64,000 bases of DNA from Brevibacterium oceani. GTDB taxonomy: Bacteria; Actinomycetota; Actinomycetes; Actinomycetales; Brevibacteriaceae. The stretch covers positions 186,001 to 250,000 of the forward strand of contig NZ_JABKDE010000005.1 in assembly GCF_013623835.1 (NCBI RefSeq), written 5' to 3'. The translations under genes and the position numbers were made by a program. The notes under the pieces were generated by a model that saw only the letters and a list, made by a program, of their open reading frames with translations, did no database searches and was not told the DNA's origin. Shown one piece after another: positions 53,016-60,259 of the stretch. Within the stretch, counting starts at the first letter, position 1; every line of letters starts with the position of its first letter.

Positions 53016-54230
53016 TCACGAGCTTCTCAGCGCCTCGATGGGCCGCATCGAGGCCGCCCGCCACGCCGGATAGACGCCGAAGAAGATGCCGATGGCCACC
53101 GAGATTCCGAGGGCGATCGGTATCGATGCCGCGACGATGACCGGCTGCGTCCCGCTGATCTCGAAACGCGTGACGACGATAGCGAGAAGAACACCGAGGA
53201 TGCCGCCGGCCAGGGTGAGCAGAGCCGCCTCGACGAGGAACTGCATGAGTATCGCCGGTCGGGCGGCACCGAGCGCCTTCCGGATGCCGATCTCTCGGGT
53301 GCGTTCGGTGACGGTGACGAGCATGATGTTGGTGACTCCGATGCCGCCGACGAGCAGGCTGATCCCCGCGACGGCAGCAAGCAGCACCGTGAAGGTCTGC
53401 GCGGTCTCCTGCTGAGTCTCGAGCAGCTCGGACTGATTGACGATGGAATAGGTCTCGTCGTCCTCATCGTCGATCCCGAGGAGCTGATTGAGACCGATCT
53501 CGAGCTCACCCTCGGCGGCGATCACAGAGTCGGAGTCCGAAGCGAGAACCGTCAGCGAATCGACGGATCCTAATCCGGTCAGACTCGCCTGGACCCTGCT
53601 GATGGGGGCGATGATCGATGAGTTGGGATCGTCCTGACCGGACGAATCCTGCTGACTCATCACCCCGGAGACGGTGTAGCTCGTCCCGTCGATGCCGATG
53701 GTCTGGCCCACGGCGCTCCCGGAGCTGAAGAGGTCGGAGGCAAGGGTGCTGCCGATCACGACGACCTTCTGCGACTGCTCTTCGGCAGAGGCGTCGAAAG
53801 CCGAGCCGGACGACAGGTCGACGTCGCCGACCTCGAAATAGTCTGCCGAGGTGCCGATCACGCTGACATCGTCGCTGCTGAGGCTGTCGGCGGTGACCGT
53901 CGCCGTCGTTGAGACTTCGGGAACGATGAGATCGACATGCCCGAGCTCCATATCTGACAAGCCGGCGGCGGTCTCGGTAGTCAGGTCCGAGGACGCATCC
54001 TGGCCGGACTGCCCCGGCCCCATCCCGCCGCTCGAGCTGCGTACCGTCAGAGTCGAGCTGCCGAGGGTCGAGATCGCGTCATTCACGCTCTGAGCGGAGC
54101 CGTTGCCCACCGCAGTGAGCACGATGACCGCGGCGACACCGATGAGCACGCCCAGCATAGTGAGGATCGAGCGGAGCGGATTGGCAGTGACGCCGCGCAA
54201 CGAGGAGGCCAGCACATCGCTCGGGTTCAC
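53016..54230 (-). CDS. ABC transporter permease, MacB type
   Basis: 404 aa. One helix at the N-terminus (about 18-42, NPLRSILTMLGVLIGVAAVI), a large extracytoplasmic domain (about 50-270, Ser/Asp-rich, with VGQTIGIDGTSYTVSGVM) and three C-terminal helices (AVAGISLLVGGIGVTNIMLV, FLVEAALLTLAGGILGVLLA, IPIALGISVAIGIFFGVYPA). The MacB_PCD and FtsX arrangement and the ERTREIGIRKALGA loop identify the family, which drives mechanotransmission rather than classical membrane passage. It overlaps the ATPase gene by 4 bp. Confidence 0.92.
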   Translation of the reverse strand: MNPSDVLASSLRGVTANPLRSILTMLGVLIGVAAVIVLTAVGNGSAQSVNDAISTLGSSTLTVRSSSGGMGPGQSGQDASSDLTTETAAGLSDMELGHVDLIVPEVSTTATVTADSLSSDDVSVIGTSADYFEVGDVDLSSGSAFDASAEEQSQKVVVIGSTLASDLFSSGSAVGQTIGIDGTSYTVSGVMSQQDSSGQDDPNSSIIAPISRVQASLTGLGSVDSLTVLASDSDSVIAAEGELEIGLNQLLGIDDEDDETYSIVNQSELLETQQETAQTFTVLLAAVAGISLLVGGIGVTNIMLVTVTERTREIGIRKALGAARPAILMQFLVEAALLTLAGGILGVLLAIVVTRFEISGTQPVIVAASIPIALGISVAIGIFFGVYPAWRAASMRPIEALRSS

Positions 54231-55036
54231 CTGCCCTCCCCCTGTCGGACCGGCGCATACTGCGGGAACTCGACGGTGTCGTCGAGGTCTGCGCTATCAT
54301 CTCCGCGGGTTCTCGGTCGATCCTCGACGATCACGCCGTCCGCCAGGGTGACGAGCCTGTCGGCTCGAGCTCCCACTTCGGCCTCATGAGTGATGAGGAC
54401 GATGGTGCGACCGAGCTCGCCGAGGTGTTCGAAGAGCCGAAGTACGTCCTCAGTAGATTCGGCATCGAGGTTGCCCGTCGGTTCGTCCGCCAGCAGCAAC
54501 GCAGGTTCGGTCACCAGCGCACGAGCCACCGCGACCCGCTGCTGCTGACCGCCCGAGAGCTGATGCGGCTGATGCCCGCCGCGCTCGGCCAGACCGACGC
54601 TCTCCAGCGCGGCCAGGGCGCGCTCCCGCCGCTCGCGCCGTGCGATCCCTCCGTAGACGAGCGGCAGCTCGACGTTGGCCAGCGCACTCATCCGTGCAAT
54701 GAGGTTGAATGATTGAAAGACGAATCCGATCCGTCGATTGCGCACTCGTGCCAGTTCGGCCTCACCGAGGTCGCCGACTTCGAGACCGTCGAGCCGGTAG
54801 CGCCCCGATGTCGGCACATCCAGGCATCCGATGAGGTTCATCATCGTCGATTTCCCCGACCCGGAGGGTCCCATGATGGCGACCTGTTCTCCGCTGGCGA
54901 CCGTGAGGTCGATGCCGCGCAGTGCGTGCACCCGCATCTCACCTTTTCCGTAGATCTGTTCGATGCCGGCCAACTCGACTACGGGGGCCTGTCGCCCACT
55001 GTCGTCGGCCACAGGCGGCTGCTCTGGCTGACTCAC
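54227..55036 (-). CDS. ABC transporter ATP-binding protein, MacB/LolD type
   Basis: 269 aa. Walker A GPSGSGKSTMMN, signature LSGGQQQRVAVARAL, Walker B ALLLADEPTGNLD and switch His in VLITHEAE are all intact. The type-specific GCLDVPTSGRYRLDGLEV region matches MacB/LolD ATPases. It overlaps both neighbours by 4 bp (start 55036 with the adaptor stop, stop 54227 with the permease start), so translation is coupled along the unit. Confidence 0.95.
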   Translation of the reverse strand: MSQPEQPPVADDSGRQAPVVELAGIEQIYGKGEMRVHALRGIDLTVASGEQVAIMGPSGSGKSTMMNLIGCLDVPTSGRYRLDGLEVGDLGEAELARVRNRRIGFVFQSFNLIARMSALANVELPLVYGGIARRERRERALAALESVGLAERGGHQPHQLSGGQQQRVAVARALVTEPALLLADEPTGNLDAESTEDVLRLFEHLGELGRTIVLITHEAEVGARADRLVTLADGVIVEDRPRTRGDDSADLDDTVEFPQYAPVRQGEGR

Positions 55037-56391
55037 TGGCCGCCTCCCGGTCCGCCGCCGGCGGGCCCGTCTCCCGGCCCGCCGCCCTGGGAGCTGCCTC
55101 CGGGCATCTGGGCACCGGAACCACCTTCTCCGCCTGACCTCTCGTCGTTGTTCTGTCCGTCGGACGAGTTCTCCGAGTCCTCCCTCACCTGTCCGATCAC
55201 CACCGTCTGCCCCTCCTCGAGACCGTCGGTGATCTCGGTTCCCTCATCTCCGACGACGCCGGTGGTGACTTCGACCTGAGAGGTCTCGCCGTCATCGCCG
55301 ACCACTTCGACACCGCTCGCCCCGTCCGCATCGGTCGAAACAGCGGTCGAGACGACGTAGAGCGAATCCTCGTCGCTGGAATCCGTGACGATTTCGGCCT
55401 CAGCGCTCTGGCCGATCCGCAGGTCGTCGGGAACCTTGTCGAGTTCGATCGTCGTGTCATAGGTGACGACGGAGGACGAGCTGTCAGAGGTCGGAGAGAT
55501 CGCGGTGACGGTCGCCGACTGTTCGACATCCTGAAGTGCCGGGAAGGTCACTGTGGCTTCCTGCTTCTTCGACACCTCGCCGATATCGGCCTCAGGGATC
55601 GCGGCGGTGATCGTCATCGACGAAACGTCCGCGATCGTCATGAAACCGGAGGAGTCCGAGGAACCGGAGGAACTGCCCTCGGTTCCGGACTCGCCTCCCT
55701 CTGCGCCGCTCGAGTCCTCGGCGTCCGAGGAAGTGCTGCCAGAGCTACTGTTCGAGCCGCCGCTGACGGTCGATCCGTCTTCGCCGTTGATGGCGATGAC
55801 CAGGCCGTCGATGGGTGCGGTCAGTGTTGCGGCGGCCAGTTGGTCCTGTGCCTCGGCGAGATCGTCCGTGGCGTCGTCGACGGCGTCCTCCGCAGTGTCG
55901 ACGGTGTCCTCGGACGATCCGCTCTGCCCGGACCCGGAAGACTCCCCGGAACCCGGTGTGCCCTCTGAGCTCCCGGACGTCGTGTCCGCGGATTCGGAGG
56001 AGGCGGCCGCGCTCTGGGCTGCGCTGAGATCGTCTTCGGCCTCGGCGAGCGCCGTCTGCGCATCGGCCACCGCCTGGGACAGATCGGTCGTGTCCAAGCT
56101 CGCCACCGTGTCGCCTTTCTCCACGGTGTCTCCGACCGCCACCGCGACGTCGGAGACCGTGCCCCCGACATCGAAAGCGGCATCGACCTCGCGCTTTGCC
56201 GCGACCGTTCCGCTGGCGGAGATCGTCGAGGACACCGTTCCCCGTTGGACGGTGCCGGTGAGCTGAGTTGCCGAGGCTTCGTCTTCGTCGGACCGCCATG
56301 GTGAGAGGAAGAGCACCAGACACAGGCTCAGAGCGAGCGCACAGGCGATGGCGAGAATGATGTTGAGCACGCGGCGACGACTGGAAGACAT
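55033..56391 (-). CDS. Membrane-fusion (HlyD/MacA-like) adaptor with disordered insertions
   Basis: 452 aa. One N-terminal helix anchors it (about 10-30, ILAIACALALSLCLVLFLSP). The lipoyl half-motifs are visible: SGTVAAKREVDAAFDVGG and, after the hairpin, LTAPIDGLVIAINGEDG. The coiled-coil hairpin (about 105-185) is interrupted by a Ser/Gly-rich stretch, and a second such insertion lies near 215-250 (SGGSNSSSGSTSSDAEDSSG). The C-terminus is Gly/Pro/Gln-rich. In a Gram-positive cell it would link the MacB-type permease to substrate or wall. First gene of the four-gene unit. Confidence 0.9.
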   Translation of the reverse strand: MSSSRRRVLNIILAIACALALSLCLVLFLSPWRSDEDEASATQLTGTVQRGTVSSTISASGTVAAKREVDAAFDVGGTVSDVAVAVGDTVEKGDTVASLDTTDLSQAVADAQTALAEAEDDLSAAQSAAASSESADTTSGSSEGTPGSGESSGSGQSGSSEDTVDTAEDAVDDATDDLAEAQDQLAAATLTAPIDGLVIAINGEDGSTVSGGSNSSSGSTSSDAEDSSGAEGGESGTEGSSSGSSDSSGFMTIADVSSMTITAAIPEADIGEVSKKQEATVTFPALQDVEQSATVTAISPTSDSSSSVVTYDTTIELDKVPDDLRIGQSAEAEIVTDSSDEDSLYVVSTAVSTDADGASGVEVVGDDGETSQVEVTTGVVGDEGTEITDGLEEGQTVVIGQVREDSENSSDGQNNDERSGGEGGSGAQMPGGSSQGGGPGDGPAGGGPGGGQ

Positions 56392-56488
56392 GTCGATACT
56401 CTCGCGTCGGGGTCTATGTGGCTCCTAGCGCCATCCTGTGTGCCGCCTTTGTTTCAGTGTCGACGGCTGCGTCTGCGCCTCGATCGGC

Positions 56489-57397
56489 TCACTCGTGAGT
56501 GTGGGTCTCCTGGGCGGCGTCCTTGGCTCGGTCGAACTGGAATGTCGAATGCTCGATCGCGATTTCGAAGTGCTCGGCCAGGCAATCCTGCAGGGCGACG
56601 AGGATCCGCGGAGCGTGTCCGTCGTAGAAGCATTCGTCGGCGAGGACCACGTGCGCGGTGAGCACGGGCAGGTTCGAATCGATGCGGGTGACGTGCAGAT
56701 CATGGACTTCCCTGACGTGTTCGACCCCTTCGATGTGGGCCTTGACCTTCTCCAGGTCGATCTCCTTCGGCGCTGCCTCGAGGAGGATCGAACCGGTCTC
56801 GCGGAGAATCGCGAAGGCTCGTGGCACGATGAGCGCGGCGATGACGAGCGCGGCGACGGCATCGGCGCGGTCCCAGCCGAAGAGCCAGATCGTCACGGCG
56901 GCGATGATCACCGCGACCGAGCCGAGCGCATCGGCGATGACCTCGAGGAACGCCGCCTTGAGGTTGAGGGAGGCTTCCTTGGAGGAGCTGAGGATGATGA
57001 TGGAGACGATGTTGCCGACCAGACCGATGGCACCGAAGAGGAGCAGGCCGGGCCCGGGCACCTCGGGTGGTACGAAGAAGCGCCGGATGCCCTCGATGAG
57101 GCTGTAGACACCGAGCCCGAGCAGCAGCGTGGCCTGAGCCCCGGCGGCCAGCACCTCCGCTCGGCGGAATCCCCAGGTCTTCTGACCGCCTGCGGGCTTG
57201 TGGACGAGAGTGGCGGCGAAGAGCGCGATGCCGATGCCGATGAGGTCGACGGCGTTGTGCCCGGTGTCGATGAGCAGCGCGAGGCTGCCGGTGACGACGG
57301 AGCCGATGAGCTGGAAGACGAAGATCGCGAAGACGATGGCGAAGACTGCGCCGAGGCGACGCCGCGAACCGGTCGAATGTGCATGATCGTGAGCCAT
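56489..57397 (-). CDS. Cation diffusion facilitator (CzcD/ZnT type)
   Basis: 302 aa, ATG 57397 behind GGAGG. Six helices; the second has GHNAVDLIGIG, giving His and Asp of the transport site, and the fifth has LEVIADALGSVAV, where the usual HxxxD of CzcD reads ExxxD. A His-rich start (MAHDHAHS) and end (THTHE) fit zinc handling. The cytoplasmic C-terminal domain (about 205-300) is ferredoxin-like. It exports Zn2+ or related ions in exchange for protons. The upstream inverted repeat at 57426-57447 resembles a SmtB/CzrA operator. Confidence 0.92.
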   Translation of the reverse strand: MAHDHAHSTGSRRRLGAVFAIVFAIFVFQLIGSVVTGSLALLIDTGHNAVDLIGIGIALFAATLVHKPAGGQKTWGFRRAEVLAAGAQATLLLGLGVYSLIEGIRRFFVPPEVPGPGLLLFGAIGLVGNIVSIIILSSSKEASLNLKAAFLEVIADALGSVAVIIAAVTIWLFGWDRADAVAALVIAALIVPRAFAILRETGSILLEAAPKEIDLEKVKAHIEGVEHVREVHDLHVTRIDSNLPVLTAHVVLADECFYDGHAPRILVALQDCLAEHFEIAIEHSTFQFDRAKDAAQETHTHE

Positions 57398-57425
57398 GGG
57401 AACCTCCTGACCCCATTACATTAAC

Positions 57426-57447
57426 ATATGCACATTTGTTTATGCAT
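57426..57447. promoter_or_regulatory. Metal-ArsR-type operator of the cation exporter gene
   Basis: ATATGCACA-TT-TGTTTATGCAT is an imperfect inverted repeat of the ATATGxxCA...TGxxCATAT type bound by SmtB/CzrA repressors, 29 bp before the ATG. The ArsR-type protein at 43462-43821 is a candidate ligand. Confidence 0.6.
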
Positions 57448-57525
57448 TACTGTGAGACCGATTTTGTGTGGCGAGCGACGACTCGAATGTGCGGTTCTAG
57501 GGCACTTCGGATCGCCGCCCAGCTT

Positions 57526-57583
57526 CCTGCGGGTGGATCCACCTCGATATCGCGCGTGGAATCACGGTGGATCCACCCGCAGG
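57526..57583. terminator. Long hairpin downstream of the flotillin gene
   Basis: Perfect 18-bp arms CCTGCGGGTGGATCCACC (57526-57543) and GGTGGATCCACCCGCAGG (57566-57583) with a 22-nt spacer. It follows the flotillin stop (57703) by 120 bp on the minus strand. The inner GATCCACC/GGTGGATC is shared with the hairpin at 20046-20095. Confidence 0.6.
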
Positions 57584-57702
57584 AGACATGATCGAGAACG
57601 ACAGCGGCCGCCGAGGTGGTCCTCGACGGCCGCTGGATGCGCAGGGCGGGAGCTCTCGAACGGGTGCTACCGCAAGGGCGCCCCCGCACGGACGCGCTGT
57701 GT

Positions 57703-59409
57703 TCAGTCTTCGGAGTTCCGACCGCCCTCGTCGCCTTCGTCAGCGTCGCCGGGCTCCGTCCCGTCGGCATCGCCGCGTCCGGTATCTCCGCTGCCGGTCT
57801 CGCGGCTGCCGCCTTCGTCGAGGCGGCGCTTCGCTTCGTCGATGTAGCCCTGCACGTCGAATCCGGTGGCCTTCTTCACGTCGTCGCCGATCCGGTCGAG
57901 GTCGATGCCGCTCTCGTCGAGGAACGTCTTCGGATCGAAGTTCCCACGGTTCGGCTTCCGTCCGGGACCATCGGAGACGACCCCGTCGACGACCTCTCCC
58001 GAGCCGCCCGTCGAGTTCGCAGAGCCGCCGCCCGTCGAACTTGCGGAGCCGCCGGGCCCGCCCGAATTCTTCGCCTTGGCGACGAGGTCGGTGAGGTCGA
58101 CGCCGGTCGTCCCGCGAACCACTTCGAGGACCTGCGAGAGGTTGTTCGACACCGAGTTCGCGAGCTTCGACTCGCCGTCGGTGGACACGATCGAAAGATC
58201 CTTGATGTTCGCATACGGCGCCACCAGCTCGCCGGCGACGGAGGGCAGCACCTCGAGGACCTTCGACAGCACGGCCGCATCGTTGAACTGTTTGTAGGCC
58301 TCGGCCTGCGCCCGCAGCGCTTCGGCCTCCGCCTCACCGCGGGCCCTGATCGCATCGGCTTCGGCCTCACCTTCGAGTCGGATCGCCTCGGCGTCCTTCG
58401 ACCGGCGGTGCAGTTCGGCGGCGGCCTCGGCGCGACCCTGAGCTTCGATCTCATACGCCCGGGCATCGGCGGCGGCCTGTTGCCGGTAGCGTTCGGCGTC
58501 GGCGGGACGGCGCACCTCGGCGTCGAGCTGCTCGGCACGCAGCTCCGCGGCTTCCTTCGCCACGATCCGGTCCTTCTCGAGCAGCTTCTGCTTCTCGGCC
58601 GCGGCGGCGAGCGGGCCGGCATTGTCCGCGGAGGCCTGTCGCTGGTCGGCCTCTTCCTTCAGGGCGGCTCGGCGCAGGGCGAGCTGCTGCTGCTGTTCGG
58701 CGATCGCCTGGTCGGTCAGCGCCTGCTGCTTCTGGGTCTCCTCGTTCTGCTGGGCTTCCTCGACGGCCGAGGCACGGCCGGCGTTCGCCTCGGCGATGGC
58801 GGCGTTCTTCGCCACCTCGGCGGCCTGCGGACGACCCCAGTCACGCAGGTAGCTGCCCTCGTCCTCGACCGCTGAGATCTGGAACGTGTCGATGATGAGG
58901 CCCTGGTTGTTCATCGAATGCGCGGATTCCTCCTGCACCTGAGCGGCGAAGGAGGCGCGGTCCTGGATGATCTGCTCGACGGTGAGCGTGCCGACGACGG
59001 CGCGCAGGGTGCCGGAGAGGATCTCCTTCGAATAGTGGTCGATCTGGTCCTGCTGGTCGAGGAAGCGCTGCGCGGCCTTGCGCACATCGTCCTCGGTGCC
59101 GCCGACCTTGACCTGCGCGACGCCGCGCAGGCGCAGCGCGATGCCGTTGATCGAGATGCCGTCGATCTCGACGGAGATCTGCCGCGAGGACAGAGAGAGG
59201 ATGAACGCCTTCTGCACGATCGGGTAGACGACCGAACGGCCGCCGATGACGATGCGACCGGTCCCGGATGCTCCCGAGGCGTTCCGGCCGGTGATGATGA
59301 GCGCCTCGGACGGGGACGCGATCTTGTATGACCGGAGGATCACGAACAGAATGATCAGAATGATGAGGACGAGGACGCCGATTCCTCCGACGCCGAAGAG
59401 CAGGTCCAT
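57703..59409 (-). CDS. Flotillin-like SPFH protein
   Basis: 568 aa from ATG 59409 (MDLLFGVGGIGVLVLIILII); earlier in-frame ATGs add unlikely residues. One N-terminal membrane helix, an SPFH domain (about 35-210: SEALIITGRNASGASGTGR, LRLRGVAQVKVGGTEDDVRK), then a long Ala/Glu/Gln/Arg coiled coil (about 215-410) with the flotillin repeat AEAEALRAQAEAY. The tail (about 440-568) is disordered and Gly/Ser/Asp-rich except for a helical FDPKTFLDESGIDLDRIGDD part. Flotillins scaffold membrane microdomains. The NfeD partner often found beside it is missing. Confidence 0.92.
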   Translation of the reverse strand: MDLLFGVGGIGVLVLIILIILFVILRSYKIASPSEALIITGRNASGASGTGRIVIGGRSVVYPIVQKAFILSLSSRQISVEIDGISINGIALRLRGVAQVKVGGTEDDVRKAAQRFLDQQDQIDHYSKEILSGTLRAVVGTLTVEQIIQDRASFAAQVQEESAHSMNNQGLIIDTFQISAVEDEGSYLRDWGRPQAAEVAKNAAIAEANAGRASAVEEAQQNEETQKQQALTDQAIAEQQQQLALRRAALKEEADQRQASADNAGPLAAAAEKQKLLEKDRIVAKEAAELRAEQLDAEVRRPADAERYRQQAAADARAYEIEAQGRAEAAAELHRRSKDAEAIRLEGEAEADAIRARGEAEAEALRAQAEAYKQFNDAAVLSKVLEVLPSVAGELVAPYANIKDLSIVSTDGESKLANSVSNNLSQVLEVVRGTTGVDLTDLVAKAKNSGGPGGSASSTGGGSANSTGGSGEVVDGVVSDGPGRKPNRGNFDPKTFLDESGIDLDRIGDDVKKATGFDVQGYIDEAKRRLDEGGSRETGSGDTGRGDADGTEPGDADEGDEGGRNSED

Positions 59410-59558
59410 CGGTGGGCCTTTCATCGCGGTGGGGTGTGCAGTCGGCCGATGATCGGCCGGTCCCATTCATCCTATGCGAGGCCACGGACACAGAACAGGG
59501 AGGATCTCCGCCGAGGCGGCCGGAGCCTCCCGTACACGCCTTGAGCTCGTCGGGGCGA

Positions 59559-60011
59559 TCAGGATCCGGGAGGGCCGACCGTGAGCAGCACGACGAAGAT
59601 GATGACGACGACGATGAGGCCGACGCCGAGGGCCAGCCACGGCGAGCGCAGCGCCCAGGCGACGAGCTTTTCGAGCGGACCGCGCGGCTCGCGCCCCTCG
59701 GTGCCGAGGCCCCAATCTCCGTCGAGCGCTCCGGCGCGGGCCGAGGCGAGTTCGAAGGGCACGGTGGCGAACGGAACGATCGCGGACACAAGACCCATGA
59801 CGAATCGCTTCCAGCCCCACCGCTGCGATACCCCGACGAGGATGACGGCGAGGACGAAGCAGAGGAACACGAAGCCGTGGATGCCTCCGCCGATGCGCAC
59901 ACCCACCTCGGTGGTCTTGGTGACGTACTTGAGGAACATGCCGATGAGAAGAAGAGCCCAGGTGATGGCCTCGGCCACGGCGAAGAAGTTGAAAAAGCGT
60001 TTGGGAGTCAC
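59559..60011 (-). CDS. DUF3817 family membrane protein
   Basis: 150 aa from GTG 60011 (VTPKRFFNFFAVAEAITWAL). Three helices carry the conserved AEAITWALLLIGMFLKYVTK, TTEVGVRIGGGIHGFVFLCF and VGVSQRWGWKRFVMGLVSAI patterns of DUF3817; a fourth helix ends the protein (LALGVGLIVVVIIFVVLLTV). The segment before GTG in the same frame reads as non-coding. No function is known. It is transcribed toward the flotillin gene, 150 bp upstream of it. Confidence 0.85.
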   Translation of the reverse strand: MTPKRFFNFFAVAEAITWALLLIGMFLKYVTKTTEVGVRIGGGIHGFVFLCFVLAVILVGVSQRWGWKRFVMGLVSAIVPFATVPFELASARAGALDGDWGLGTEGREPRGPLEKLVAWALRSPWLALGVGLIVVVIIFVVLLTVGPPGS

Positions 60012-60259
60012 GGTCAACCATTGTGCCGTGTGCAGGTGGGTGAGCGCTGAACGCCCCCACCCACTGAGCGGGAGTGTCTCAGCACGGTGCGGAGCATGGA
60101 CCCGTGGATAGCGTGAATGGGCTCGCCGAGTGAATGGGCACGCGGGCCGGCGAACTTTCTCAGTCGCCGGCCCGCGTGGATCAGGGCCGCTCCTCAGGGG
60201 CATCGTCCGGGAATCGATCTCGTTGATGCCCCGCCTCGGCGATGGGATCTTTCCGATGC

